A stretch of DNA of 64,000 nucleotides from Anabaena minutissima FACHB-250 (GCF_014697125.1 NZ_JACJRG010000015.1:1-64000), one strand, 5' to 3'. Shown: positions 8,705 through 17,099, numbered from the stretch's first letter. Program-made: numbers and translations. The notes: a model not told the origin generated them from the letters alone.

Positions 8705-9333
8705 TGTTTTTCTTGTCTCTCTTATCTCCTCTGCGCCTCTGACTTGTAAGTGGGGAGTAGGGAGGAGTTACTAAGTTGCAGAGTTAGGCTCGTGGGCGGG
8801 TTTCCCGACTTGTTTGCATAGCGTCTCTGTCAGGAGAGCGAACTGGCGTTGGGGAGTGTGGGAAAGACCACTTTCATACTTGGCTGTGAAACTTCCTTCA
8901 TAGGGGCTGTCTTGAAAAATTCAGTTCACCTTTGGCGTTGGTTGGCGAAGCCATCGGCGGAAGCCTCTGCGTGAGGTTCTAAAAGTCAAGTGAGTTCAAT
9001 AAACTACTCTATACCAAAGGATTTGTATTGACAGAAAACCTGTACAATACTTATACTACGTTAAAAAGACCGATAAAGTGTAATATGCTTTTGGTTGGTG
9101 TAAAGAACTTCCAATTTCAAAAGTGGATGTACCCAAAAAATGTCCCATCGCTGTGGGAGCAGTGGAGGTAGAGAAAAAACAATCAGAATCATCTTCTTCA
9201 CTTTCAAACTTGGATAATTTAATTTTTGGAATTCCTTAAATACCTGCTAGTTAAAATTATTTCCCCCCTAGTCTGTGTTCATGATAATTAATTTTTTAGT
9301 TCCGTCGAACTCACATTAAAATGGTATATCTAT
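8705..9333. other. Intergenic region with dispersed-repeat pieces
   Basis: This gap of about 630 bases holds GGCGGGTTTCCCGAC near 8797 (related to the repeat at 39820-39875) and other GC-rich repeat fragments to about 8985. An open stretch from GTG 9123 to TAA 9239 could encode 38 residues, but it has no Shine-Dalgarno and I do not recognise it; it may be the tail of a lost gene. Confidence 0.5.
9028..9057 (+). promoter_or_regulatory. Consensus-like sigma-70 promoter without an obvious gene
   Basis: TTGACA (9028-9033) and TATACT (9052-9057) are separated by 18 bases. The transcript would start near 9064 and run toward the small open frames at 9085, 9123 and 9334. It might drive a small RNA or peptide. 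Confidence 0.4.
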
Positions 9334-9498
9334 ATGGAATTCATAGATTTAACCCTATCTAAATATTGTTGGTATCGTCGCCTACGGGGTGGAACATGGT
9401 CGCTAGTAGAAATTCCCTTATTTGATGGTTCTCAAGTTCTTTGGGTACATAATTTACCAGAATGTGAGTGCTATATTTTGCAAACAGAAAAATACTAG
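9334..9498 (+). CDS. Hypothetical protein, 54 residues
   Basis: This small frame starts MEFIDLTLSKYCWYRRLRGG and ends LQTEKY. It has balanced composition and aromatic residues typical of a folded mini-domain, but no clear Shine-Dalgarno and no family I recognise. It lies downstream of the promoter-like sequence at 9028. The next gene converges on it. The alternative is a chance frame or a remnant. Confidence 0.4.
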   Translation: MEFIDLTLSKYCWYRRLRGGTWSLVEIPLFDGSQVLWVHNLPECECYILQTEKY

Positions 9499-9520
9499 CG
9501 GAGCATTATACTGCTGCAAC

Positions 9521-9652
9521 TCAATATTTTTCAGTAATATAATCTTTGCCAGAACCATCAATACCACTGACAGCAACGAAGAAACCTCTATCTACTGAAA
9601 ATTCTGATTGCTTTTGGAGGTTAGAATCAGGTAAATATTTAATATTCATCAT
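9521..9652 (-). pseudogene. Truncated P-loop kinase (uridine kinase-like) remnant
   Basis: The frame encodes 43 residues containing FFVAVSGIDGSGKDYIT, a Walker A motif (GxxxxGK with GIDGSGKD) as found at the start of uridine kinase and other nucleoside/nucleotide kinases (usually over 190 residues). It stops directly after the P-loop helix, so the catalytic lid and base-binding parts are missing. Its ATG overlaps the stop of the upstream DUF1349 gene by 14 bases (ATGATGAATATTAA), implying that the full gene was once translationally coupled to it. Confidence 0.65.
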
Positions 9653-10196
9653 GATTTATCACTTTTTTAGTTAATTTATAATCCTCAAAAATTACCTCAT
9701 ACCCATTTCCTTGTGGTGATGCACACATAATTCCGACTTGAATGTCTTGCTCGACTGGAAAATAAGCCATTCTAAATGGAACATAGCAGTCATATTCATC
9801 TAAATACGCAATATGAATAGCTTCTTGGCATCGCTCAACCCGTAGCTGAAAAATGTGAGGAGGATTTAGCAGAGGTGTGAATGACCAATCTGAATAGTTG
9901 TGAGTGACAACAGCACTGAGATTTTGTACTCCATCTACATACTCAATTCCAGTTTTGATCCAATGTTGCTCATCAGCACGAATCATAATTCCTGCTTGGT
10001 CGTATAAGTCTTTATAGTTTCCTTTTATCTTGACATCGACCACAAAATCTGTACTCACTCGGTCAAAATAGAAATGTCCACTATCACGAATAAAACCATA
10101 GTGAGTCATACGCCAAAAATCGGTTTTTGGCGCGGTTTTAACAATGATTCGTTGATCTGAATGCGACCAATTAGCAGGTTCATTAAGCCATTCCAT
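9639..10196 (-). CDS. DUF1349 family protein (concanavalin-like fold)
   Basis: The 185-residue protein matches the DUF1349/YesU-type beta-sandwich family: DFWRMTHYGFIRDSGHFYF near the start, then YDQAGIMIRADEQHWIKTGIEYVDG and a terminal VGIMCASPQG block. The biochemical role of this family is unknown; the fold is related to carbohydrate-binding lectin-like domains. There is no signal peptide, so it is probably cytoplasmic. It precedes, and overlaps, the truncated kinase remnant, so the two may have worked together in sugar or nucleoside metabolism. Confidence 0.85.
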   Translation of the reverse strand: MEWLNEPANWSHSDQRIIVKTAPKTDFWRMTHYGFIRDSGHFYFDRVSTDFVVDVKIKGNYKDLYDQAGIMIRADEQHWIKTGIEYVDGVQNLSAVVTHNYSDWSFTPLLNPPHIFQLRVERCQEAIHIAYLDEYDCYVPFRMAYFPVEQDIQVGIMCASPQGNGYEVIFEDYKLTKKVINHDEY

Positions 10197-10319
10197 AGTT
10201 TTGATTGCAATTTTAGATGTAAGGGAATAGAGGGAGAAACCATGTTCCTGTGTGGTTGTGGAATTTCACTGTGAGTAACTGATTTAAAAAATACCAGTTG
10301 TTCAACCTTCTTTAAGGCA

Positions 10320-10793
10320 CTACTTGAAGTTTTGAGCAGAATAGTTTTTGTCCAATTGATTAATTACAATCGCTACTACTAATGTAGCTATTCCTAATAT
10401 CTTGGGTGTGGTAATCGGATATTTAATAGCACCGAACCATCCCAACTGATCAATTACCAGTGACATAAACATCTGGCTAAAGACGACAACTAAAGTAGTT
10501 GTTGTTAAACCCAATTTAGGAACTATTAATGTACTTAAGGTTACGAAGATTGCACCTAATAAACCACCTAAAAATGCCCACCAAGGAGTAACAAAAAGTA
10601 AGTCAAGCTTGTAGGGTTGGAGAATACCAAGTGCTAGCAGCAACGTGAGGATACTAAACCCAACTACGAAATTAATTGTTGCTGCGGCTATTGGGGAGTG
10701 GAGTATTGTCTTTAATCGAGCATTGACAGCTGCGCTAATTGTTGAGAAGCCACCAGCCGAGCCAGCACCAAGCAATGCTAAGAAGATTTCCAT
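10320..10793 (-). CDS. DMT superfamily small transporter, YdcZ/DUF606 type (subunit 2)
   Basis: This 157-residue inner-membrane protein has about five hydrophobic helices and the YdcZ-family pattern (GAGSAGGFSTISAAVNARL at the start, IDQLGWFG near the end). Members are half-sized drug/metabolite transporters, often encoded in pairs. I chose ATG 10793 because the longer frame to 10847 adds a hydrophilic extension and overlaps the upstream gene. It is the second gene of an operon with the paralogue at 10813-11304 and is divergent from a MarR gene. The substrate is unknown. Confidence 0.85.
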   Translation of the reverse strand: MEIFLALLGAGSAGGFSTISAAVNARLKTILHSPIAAATINFVVGFSILTLLLALGILQPYKLDLLFVTPWWAFLGGLLGAIFVTLSTLIVPKLGLTTTTLVVVFSQMFMSLVIDQLGWFGAIKYPITTPKILGIATLVVAIVINQLDKNYSAQNFK

Positions 10794-10812
10794 AAGATGA
10801 TACTGAAAAGTA

Positions 10813-11304
10813 TTAGGTTGGTAGCGAAAGCAAAAAAATTGCCACAATTAACAGTCCCATCACAAGGCGACGATTAGCTGTCAGACGACGACGATTAACT
10901 CCCAACCAGCCAAAATGGTCAGTCACTAAGCCAGCGATCGCTTGTCCACAGATAATTAACCCCTGAGTCAAAGTAGTCCCCAAAATGGAGGTGAAGTAAG
11001 TACTGGAGGTAATATACCAAACTCCGAATAAACCACCCATCAAACTCCATCGGGGAGCTTTGGCTAAAGCAGACCAATCTGGATGACCAAACCAACCTGT
11101 ACATAACAAACTAATCAACGCAATTGAGCCGACAAGGTAAGAAATATCTGCGGCTAGGGGTACAGAATTGAGCGATCGCGCTAATTGAGCATTGAGATTG
11201 CTTTGAATCGGCAAGATAGCACCATTCAGCAATGCCAGCAGAATATATAAGTAGCTTTGACCATTAGGGACAGACCCCTGGAGACCTAGACGTATTGGTG
11301 TCAT
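10813..11304 (-). CDS. DMT superfamily small transporter, YdcZ/DUF606 type (subunit 1)
   Basis: This is the paralogous partner of the downstream gene: about 163 residues from ATG 11304, with five predicted membrane helices and shared motifs (LLALLNGAILPIQSNLNAQLA, TDHFGWLG). Two half-size paralogues in tandem suggest a heterodimeric exporter or importer. ATG 11304 is preferred because upstream residues are not hydrophobic and would extend into the palindromic operator region. Expression is probably controlled by the divergent MarR regulator through the 24-bp palindrome upstream. Confidence 0.85.
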   Translation of the reverse strand: MTPIRLGLQGSVPNGQSYLYILLALLNGAILPIQSNLNAQLARSLNSVPLAADISYLVGSIALISLLCTGWFGHPDWSALAKAPRWSLMGGLFGVWYITSSTYFTSILGTTLTQGLIICGQAIAGLVTDHFGWLGVNRRRLTANRRLVMGLLIVAIFLLSLPT

Positions 11305-11342
11305 GGCTATTGTTTTGTGCGGGGAATAGAGGATGACCAAGA

Positions 11343-11366
11343 AAGTATCTTTATATAAAGATACTT
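11343..11366. promoter_or_regulatory. Perfect 24-bp palindrome, probable MarR operator
   Basis: Half-site AAGTATCTTTAT is followed directly by its exact reverse complement. It lies 38 bases upstream of the transporter start and 49 bases before the MarR start, in the only gap between the divergent units. MarR-family dimers bind such palindromes (often TATCTT...AAGATA), so it is the likely site for both autoregulation and transporter control. Confidence 0.8.
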
Positions 11367-11415
11367 AAGATAAAGATAAAAGTCAAGAATCTCGATGTCA
11401 AGATAAAATAGCAAT

Positions 11416-11922
11416 ATGAACAAAGATCGAATTGACATCATTCTTGAGGAATGGCAACAGGAATTGCCGCAGTTGGACACCTCAGCAATAGGGATAACTG
11501 GGCGGATACTACGAATTGCCCGTCTTCTGGAAAAGCACCGAGAAAGTATACTGGTTGAGTATGGCTTGAACGTGTGGTCATTTGATGTGTTAGCCACACT
11601 GCGAAGACAGGGACAACCTTTTCGATTGAAACCTACTGAACTCTATAATTTGCTCATGCTGTCTTCAGGCGCAATGACAAACCGGATTGACCGCCTAGAA
11701 CAAGATGGCATAGTAACGCGTGTCCGTGATGCAGAGGATCGGCGCAGCGTGATGGTGCAACTGACTCCCAAAGGAATACAGCTTGCGGATACTGTGATGC
11801 CTATTTTGTTTGAGAAAGAGAAACAGGTGTTATCTCAATTCACAGCTGATGAATTGCAACTATCCATCCCCATGCTGCGTAAGCTACTTATGTTACTTGA
11901 ACAGGATGCGAAACCAGTATAA
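11416..11922 (+). CDS. MarR family transcriptional regulator
   Basis: This 168-residue dimeric winged-helix regulator shows the family core: helix-turn-helix LKPTELYNLLMLSSGAMTNR, then the wing DRLEQDGIVTRVRDAEDRRSV with the conserved D-x-R-x-x-x-V signature. MarR proteins usually repress adjacent efflux or detoxification genes and release DNA on binding a small ligand. Here the adjacent divergent genes are the paired DMT transporters, and the palindrome lies between them. No cysteine redox switch of OhrR type is evident near the N terminus. Confidence 0.93.
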   Translation: MNKDRIDIILEEWQQELPQLDTSAIGITGRILRIARLLEKHRESILVEYGLNVWSFDVLATLRRQGQPFRLKPTELYNLLMLSSGAMTNRIDRLEQDGIVTRVRDAEDRRSVMVQLTPKGIQLADTVMPILFEKEKQVLSQFTADELQLSIPMLRKLLMLLEQDAKPV

Positions 11923-11944
11923 ATATAAAATTTTTAGCTACAGT

Positions 11945-12006
11945 AGGCGATGGTCTCCGACCGACCGGAGGTCATCAGCTACGCTGGGCGGTTATACCAT
12001 CGCTCC
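11945..12006. repeat. Dispersed palindromic repeat (GCGATGG family)
   Basis: GCGATGGT at the left end pairs with ACCATCGC at the right end, enclosing ATCAGCTACGCTGGGCGGTT. A second, shortened copy containing the same core lies at 55085-55122. It is a REP-like element, here at the 3' end of the MarR gene. Confidence 0.7.
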
Positions 12007-12049
12007 CATAAAATCTGGTTTGTTGTTAGAGGTGATAAATCACGTCTCT

Positions 12050-12925
12050 TTAAATAGTTGTCTTGCGTTGAAAAATAATCATCTCATTACCAACAACAGG
12101 GTTACGCGCTACTAACCTATCTTGAGAGTCGATAATTTCTAAATGAGCAAAATCTAATTCTTGAGAACGTTGTAATATCTCGGCTGCTAGTTGATTTTGC
12201 TCAGATGCTTTGAGAGTGTACCAATCATCATTGATTTTCACAGTCAGGCTACTGGTGCGGAAGTTAGCTTGAATTGATTTTATGATGCCAGAGGCGATGC
12301 GCTCGCTAATTTCTGAGACTTGATTTTCAATGGCTGCTATTAATCTTTGTTCTGGGGTTAACTCTAATATTGGTGTGGGTGTTGGTGTTGGTGTGGGAGT
12401 AGTTTCTGGTATTGGTTCTGGTTCAGGCAGTGGTGTAATTTCCTCTGGTGGCTGTGGTGTTGGTGCGGGTGATTCCGGTGGCGTAGTTATTGTTGGCGTT
12501 AGCGTTGGTGCGGGAACTTCTTCCACTGGGGGAACTGTGGCTATCTCTGTGGGTTTATTAGTGAAGACAGTTACCGTTGTCCACACTAAAATCACGGCGA
12601 TGGTAGCGATGATGCCTGTCAAAGCGTCATCCGTCAACTTGATAGACAAATTAGATGGTAAAAAAGGACGAACTTGTCTAAGTAAAAATCTACTCCATTG
12701 TGATGGGAGCGATCGCCAAAATCCCGGTGTTGTGTCAGTATCTGGAGGCGGTGTTGTCTCTAGTTTATCGACAGTGGTTTCTAAAACTGCGATCGCTCCC
12801 CTGAGAAATTGAATAATTGTCCCCTTCCAAATAGGCTGGACTCTCCTTTGGCGGGGTTGATTTCTCGATTCATTTGTCGGTTCTGGTTGATTAGCTTGGG
12901 GTTCAGGGGAATTGTCGTCTGACAT
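12050..12925 (-). CDS. Hypothetical single-pass membrane protein with Pro/Thr-rich linker
   Basis: I do not recognise a family. The 291-residue protein has a polar N terminus (1-35), an amphipathic part, one membrane helix (about 108-122, ALTGIIATIAVILVWTTVTVF), then a Pro/Thr/Glu-rich linker (about 125-188, including five TP repeats) and a compact C-terminal domain (about 190-291, LTPEQRLIAAIENQVSEISERI...). The layout suggests a soluble domain held away from the membrane on a rigid stalk, probably on the outer face. It is followed by a repeat on its 3' side and faces a divergent phosphoesterase gene upstream. Confidence 0.75.
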   Translation of the reverse strand: MSDDNSPEPQANQPEPTNESRNQPRQRRVQPIWKGTIIQFLRGAIAVLETTVDKLETTPPPDTDTTPGFWRSLPSQWSRFLLRQVRPFLPSNLSIKLTDDALTGIIATIAVILVWTTVTVFTNKPTEIATVPPVEEVPAPTLTPTITTPPESPAPTPQPPEEITPLPEPEPIPETTPTPTPTPTPILELTPEQRLIAAIENQVSEISERIASGIIKSIQANFRTSSLTVKINDDWYTLKASEQNQLAAEILQRSQELDFAHLEIIDSQDRLVARNPVVGNEMIIFQRKTTI

Positions 12926-13113
12926 GGAACTTTCACCAACAGCAGAGAATCAAAGACGAATGGTGAGCATTATTGCTACGACTGCCTCTTGTGCCTTAAT
13001 GTATCACTTCGTAGCGCAAAATCATGAGTAATTGATCATCATGTAATACCCTATGGTAAAGCTGTGCTTACAGAATACAATGACGAATTATCAATTATTG
13101 AATTTAGGAAACA

Positions 13114-14019
13114 ATGAAACTAACCCGCCGACAATTCTTATCTTTAGGTAGTCTCAGCACCCTGGGGACTGGAGTTTTAAGTTGGACATTAATTCGTCAA
13201 AATGGCCAAAGTAAACTGATAGATTTAGCAACCGCCGCTACACCGACTAAAAAAGACTTACTCTTGCGGTTTGTATCCGTAGCCGATACTGGAACTGGAG
13301 CAAAAGGACAGTATGCTGTAGCTAAGGCGATGACGCTTCATCACCAGCGAAATCCTTATGATTTGGTAGTTTTGGCTGGAGACAATATTTACAACAACGG
13401 CGAAATTGAGAAAGTTCAGGCTGTTTTTGAACGTCCATATCAAGATTTACTCAAACAAGGTGTGAAATTTCAAGCTTGCTTAGGTAATCATGATATTCGC
13501 ACTGATAACGGTGAGCCACAATTGAAATATCCTGGCTTTAATATGAACGGACGCAGATATTATAGTGTTCGCCGCGATCGCGTGGAATTTTTTGCTTTAG
13601 ATACTAATAATAATGCCGATTGGCAAAATCAATTAATTTGGTTAGAAAAAGAATTAAGTAGTAGTAATGCTACTTGGAAAGTGGTATTTGGACATCACCC
13701 AATTTATTCATCTGGTGTCTACGGTAGTAATCAAGCATTTATTAAAACTTTCACACCAATGTTTAAAAAATATGGTGTGCAATTGTATATCAATGGTCAT
13801 GAACACAGTTACGAACGTACCCGCGCTATAGATGGGACTACCTATTTAACTTGTGGTGCAGGTGCAGGTAATCGTCCTACAGGACGTTCAGAGTGGACTG
13901 AATATTCTACTAGTAATTTAAGCTTTGCTACCTATGAAGTGTATCCCAATCGCATCGAGGTTAGTGCTATTGGTACTAATCATCGAGTTTTTGATAGGGG
14001 TGTGATTAAAATCAGCTAA
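13114..14019 (+). CDS. Tat-exported metallophosphoesterase (purple acid phosphatase-like)
   Basis: The 301-residue enzyme probably hydrolyses phosphate esters outside the cytoplasm. It begins with a twin-arginine signal (TRRQFLSLGSLSTLGTGVLS) and carries calcineurin-type metal motifs in order: VADTGTG, GDNIYNNG, LGNHDIR, FGHHPIYSSG and NGHEHSYER, which supply the Asp, Asn and His ligands of the dinuclear site. Length and motifs fit the tartrate-resistant acid phosphatase-like group. It stands alone on the + strand. A GGAAAC sequence just before ATG is a weak Shine-Dalgarno. Confidence 0.93.
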   Translation: MKLTRRQFLSLGSLSTLGTGVLSWTLIRQNGQSKLIDLATAATPTKKDLLLRFVSVADTGTGAKGQYAVAKAMTLHHQRNPYDLVVLAGDNIYNNGEIEKVQAVFERPYQDLLKQGVKFQACLGNHDIRTDNGEPQLKYPGFNMNGRRYYSVRRDRVEFFALDTNNNADWQNQLIWLEKELSSSNATWKVVFGHHPIYSSGVYGSNQAFIKTFTPMFKKYGVQLYINGHEHSYERTRAIDGTTYLTCGAGAGNRPTGRSEWTEYSTSNLSFATYEVYPNRIEVSAIGTNHRVFDRGVIKIS

Positions 14020-14140
14020 ATGTTTAGGTTCAACACTCAAATAATCCAGGCGATCGCCTAAAACTAGCTACACCTAAGTATCATACATAATTATAGCGAT
14101 CGCCTTTCTAAGTTCATGACTATAACCTTAATTTTTGTCA

Positions 14141-14323
14141 TTATTTAAAATGAGATATTAAACTATGTATAAAAATAAAAATTATAAAAGCAAAACTGGT
14201 GAATATAGAAACACTAAGAGTAATTAAAATAGGTACATTCATCGATTGAATTATGGTGATTGCTCCAATACTGAAACCTATCGCAGCGATAAAACTGATC
14301 AAGCTGACTAGATTTTTATCCAC
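14141..14323 (-). CDS. Small two-helix membrane protein
   Basis: The 60-residue product is almost entirely hydrophobic, with helices at about 6-27 and 30-54 and a short basic end. It starts at GTG 14323 with a strong Shine-Dalgarno (GGGGGAG on the minus strand at 14333-14327), which supports real translation. The family is unknown. Confidence 0.6.
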   Translation of the reverse strand: MDKNLVSLISFIAAIGFSIGAITIIQSMNVPILITLSVSIFTSFAFIIFIFIHSLISHFK

Positions 14324-14712
14324 AATCTCCCCCTATTATTCATTTACGCATTCTTATTTACTAATAAATGATTAGCCGTCTTGAATGCTGTAAAAGACAT
14401 TACTTTAAATAAGCTAAAATTGTTCCCTAGTTGTGCAAAATATCTATATTTTTATAGTCGGCCAAGCTTTCAAAATATCATAAAGGTTTAATTTATGATT
14501 CCACTCATTGATACAGTTATCATACCGTTGTCAAATAATTGTACAAGTGTATGAATATTCTCTCGGCAATTAGCCCAAAGCTATGAACAATTAGATGCTA
14601 ATGAAGAATACATGATAGCTACTTATATACTCAAGAATTATTTTAAACTTTATATATAAAAATTTATGCTGATGGGCTAATACAGTTCCAATAAGCTCAA
14701 AACCCATTTGTA
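14324..14712. other. AT-rich intergenic region with a possible gene fragment
   Basis: No complete gene is visible. One forward frame from about 14549 to the stop near 14660 reads as SRQLAQSYEQLDANEEYM and a hydrophobic tail, which looks protein-like but lacks a start codon. It may be a decayed gene. Confidence 0.3.
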
Positions 14713-14734
14713 GAGACGCAATAGATTGCGTCTC
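14713..14734 (-). terminator. Hairpin after the L,D-transpeptidase gene
   Basis: GAGACGCAAT-AG-ATTGCGTCTC forms a perfect 10-bp stem with a two-base loop, ten bases beyond the stop at 14744. There is no strong U-tract, so it may be a terminator or one of the common GAGACGC repeats of Nostoc. Confidence 0.5.
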
Positions 14735-14743
14735 ATTACCCCT

Positions 14744-15256
14744 TCACTTATGAATAACGACTGGTGTACCTAAAGAAGCCCAATTAAATAGCCATTTAGC
14801 ATGATTGGGGGCGAGATTTACACAGCCGTGGCTGACTGGCGTACCAAATTTTTTATGCCAATAAGCACCATGAATTCCGTAATTACCTTGATAAAACATG
14901 GCATGGGGAACGTTGGGAACATCATAAGTTCTACCACGCATACGAGTAGACTTGTGCTTTGATTGAATTTTAAAAGTACCTATGCGCGTAGGTGTAGCTT
15001 TTTTACCAGAGGAAATAACGATCGCATACACTGGTTTTTTTCCTTCCCAAGCGATTAATCTCTGCGTTGAGAGATTAATCTGAATCCAGCGTTCCTCTGA
15101 TTTTTGTAGGTTTTGGATATTATCAGCAATTTTGGGGTTAATAGAACTAGCCCAAACTGTACCCGAACTGATGCTAATTGTACTTAATGACAATGCTGCA
15201 CCAGCCAGAAATAGTTTTAAGTGGCGTGTCCAGTCGTGAGAACTTAATCTTTTCAT
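14744..15256 (-). CDS. L,D-transpeptidase (YkuD domain)
   Basis: The enzyme cross-links peptidoglycan or attaches proteins to it in the periplasm, using a catalytic cysteine. The C-terminal half has the YkuD signature HGxxx...SHGCVNLAP with the His and Cys of the active site, preceded by IQINLSTQRLIAWEGKKPVYAIVISSG. An N-terminal signal peptide follows KRLSSHDWTRHLKLF (hydrophobic LFLAGAALSLSTISISSGTVWA). ATG 15256 gives 170 residues and a normal signal; a TTG at 15286 would add ten. It is monocistronic. Confidence 0.92.
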   Translation of the reverse strand: MKRLSSHDWTRHLKLFLAGAALSLSTISISSGTVWASSINPKIADNIQNLQKSEERWIQINLSTQRLIAWEGKKPVYAIVISSGKKATPTRIGTFKIQSKHKSTRMRGRTYDVPNVPHAMFYQGNYGIHGAYWHKKFGTPVSHGCVNLAPNHAKWLFNWASLGTPVVIHK

Positions 15257-15631
15257 GGTAGAAACAGACAAATAACGAAATTTCAACCAGTTTTGTAGGA
15301 ATCAAATATAACTGTGGTTTGGAAATAATTTCATCCAGAAAAATACAGAAAAATGGTGAGAGAGTCTGATATTTCTAGAGATAGAATGAACCTCCGCCTA
15401 CTGTCTTAGTCATTAGGCATAGATATTTTTACTGTTGTTTTCATAGTATGTGCTGTAAAAAACGATCGCGCCCTTCTGTCTTGGCTTGATACGATGCCAC
15501 ATCCGCCGCCACAATTATTTCTTCAAAACTAGAATAATAAGGACTGAAGTCCTTACTACGAACTAGATGGCAATCTACTTACATTACTTCACATAGTTTG
15601 GTTTTTCTAGTCGTTCTAGTTAGTTGCCAAA

Positions 15632-16087
15632 TTATAGTGGACTACTTTTACCAGAGTGTTGCAGCAATTTTGCTATTTCTGTGACTAACTTATTCACAGT
15701 CGAAGGCTTTTGGAGATAACTTTGAAACCCAGACTCACGAGCCTTCTGATCTGCCTGATCTTTGGCATTGCCAGTAAAAGCGATCGCGGGAATTTCTCTT
15801 TTTTGAGGGGGCGTAAGTGTTCTGACTTTCTGTATTAACCAATAGCCGTCTTCTCCTGGCATATTAATATCGCTAATTAAAAGATCCACGGGGAATTGTT
15901 TAATCATCTCCAAGGCAGATATAGCTGATAATGCCGTCAGCACTTGAATACCATAGGCTTCAAGAATATCAGTAATTAATACCAGGATATCTTGATCATT
16001 ATCTACTGCGAGGATTGTAATTCCTTTCAAGATAGCTAAATCTCTTATATCGTTGCTAATATTTGCAATTTCAAAATTGTTGGGCAT
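15632..16087 (-). CDS. Single-domain response regulator (CheY-like)
   Basis: The 151-residue receiver is complete: acidic residues D29 and D31, phosphoacceptor D73 (LLISDINMPGEDGY), T105 and K127 (YLQKP). There is no output domain, so it would act by protein contact or in a phosphorelay. No kinase is adjacent. A paralogous but altered receiver lies about 0.5 kb upstream on the same strand. Confidence 0.92.
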   Translation of the reverse strand: MPNNFEIANISNDIRDLAILKGITILAVDNDQDILVLITDILEAYGIQVLTALSAISALEMIKQFPVDLLISDINMPGEDGYWLIQKVRTLTPPQKREIPAIAFTGNAKDQADQKARESGFQSYLQKPSTVNKLVTEIAKLLQHSGKSSPL

Positions 16088-16264
16088 ATATGTAGGATTA
16101 ATATTTTATTTTTAACAGATAATAGAGTGCATTAAAAGATGTTTGAAAAGTATTTGCTACATTACCAGGGACTTTTTAAACATCCTCTCAGGGTTTAGCG
16201 TAACTTACCCTGAAAATAGCTACTATTCCTCATGATTTTTCTGACTTTTCACGGTATCTGGAAA

Positions 16265-16402
16265 ACCCCTCTCCAAAGACGCGGAGCGGCTACTCTACGA
16301 GAACGCTAAGAGCGAACTCGCGCTTAGTACCTCTCCCCTGCAAGGAGAGAGGCTTTGATTTCTCCCCCTTCCCTAGTAGGGAAGGGGGCTGGGGGGTTAG
16401 GT
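16265..16402. repeat. Dispersed GC-rich repeat, copy 1
   Basis: The block runs from CCCCTCTCCAAAGACGCGGAGC to GGGGGGTTAGGTTT and contains nested inverted repeats (CCTCTCCCCTGCAAGGAGAGAGG; CCCCCTTCCCTAGTAGGGAAGGGGG). A homologous copy in the same orientation lies at 50237-50352. Confidence 0.8.
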
Positions 16403-16456
16403 TTTGCGTTAGCTTTTCCACATGACGTGAAAAGTCAGATGATTTTTATGTATTTC

Positions 16457-16584
16457 AGGACTTACGCAAAAACTCTCTCAAACCCTCATTTCTCCGTGTT
16501 CTCTGCGTCTCTGTGGTATGCGCTACGCGTTAGCGGAGCTTTCGCTTTAGCGATACTTTATTCCGTAATTTGTGCGTAAGTCCT
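16457..16584. mobile_element. MITE-like element with 12-bp terminal inverted repeats
   Basis: AGGACTTACGCA at 16457-16468 and TGCGTAAGTCCT at 16573-16584 are exact inverted copies bounding a 128-bp element with no coding capacity and an internal GCGCTACGCGTTAGCGGAGC palindrome-rich core. This is the form of non-autonomous transposon derivatives common in Nostoc. No clear target duplication is visible. Confidence 0.75.
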
Positions 16585-16592
16585 ATCTATAT

Positions 16593-17099
16593 TTATGCAA
16601 CCTCTGCTTCTAGCACTAAGACATCTTTAACTGCCATCAAATTACTACACCGTTTTTCTAGTACAGAAACTGATGAATTATTTTCGTTAGACAATACTAA
16701 GTTATTAATGATTAAAATCAATTGATCAAGATCGATTGGTTTCAGTAAATATCTTTCAACCTCTATCTCTGGAATTGTGGCAATACTACTTCTGGTACAC
16801 GTTGAAGTAACAATAATTGGAATATGATCCCTATTGTCTGCTTCCATAGCATTTAATTTGTTAAGCAACGTATCAATACTTTCACCTAAAAAAGTAATTT
16901 CACAAATTATCATGTTGGGAACAAACCAACTGAGAATTTCTACAGCGTCCTTGATAGAGCTAGATGCTATTACATTTGCACCAAAATCTTCCAGAAAGAT
17001 GCTATATAGCACTCCACTATCGAGATCGTTATCTACAACTAGTATTTGTACACCTTTGAGTATCTCCACCTCAAAAGGATCATTAATCGTTAAATTCAT
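16593..17099 (-). CDS. Divergent receiver-domain protein with Glu at the phosphorylation site
   Basis: The protein has the receiver fold pattern (VQILVVDNDLDSG at about 17-29; YLLKP with K120) but the acceptor Asp is replaced by E67 (PNMIICEITFLGE), which could mimic a permanently phosphorylated state. Counting is from ATG 17099, which matches the start of the paralogue better than the upstream start at 17135. The Thr/Ser region (IIVTSTCT) is kept. It is probably a constitutive or phosphorylation-independent interactor. It ends a few bases beyond a MITE. Confidence 0.85.
   Translation of the reverse strand: MNLTINDPFEVEILKGVQILVVDNDLDSGVLYSIFLEDFGANVIASSSIKDAVEILSWFVPNMIICEITFLGESIDTLLNKLNAMEADNRDHIPIIVTSTCTRSSIATIPEIEVERYLLKPIDLDQLILIINNLVLSNENNSSVSVLEKRCSNLMAVKDVLVLEAEVA

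Noticed and set aside
12330..12812. Glycine/valine-rich 160-residue plus-strand frame
   Set aside because: It is antisense to the Pro/Thr-rich linker of the membrane protein on the minus strand.
16355..16579. A 74-residue frame starting MISPPSLVGKGAGG
   Set aside because: It is translation of dispersed repeat plus MITE sequence; this kind of frame recurs wherever the repeat occurs.
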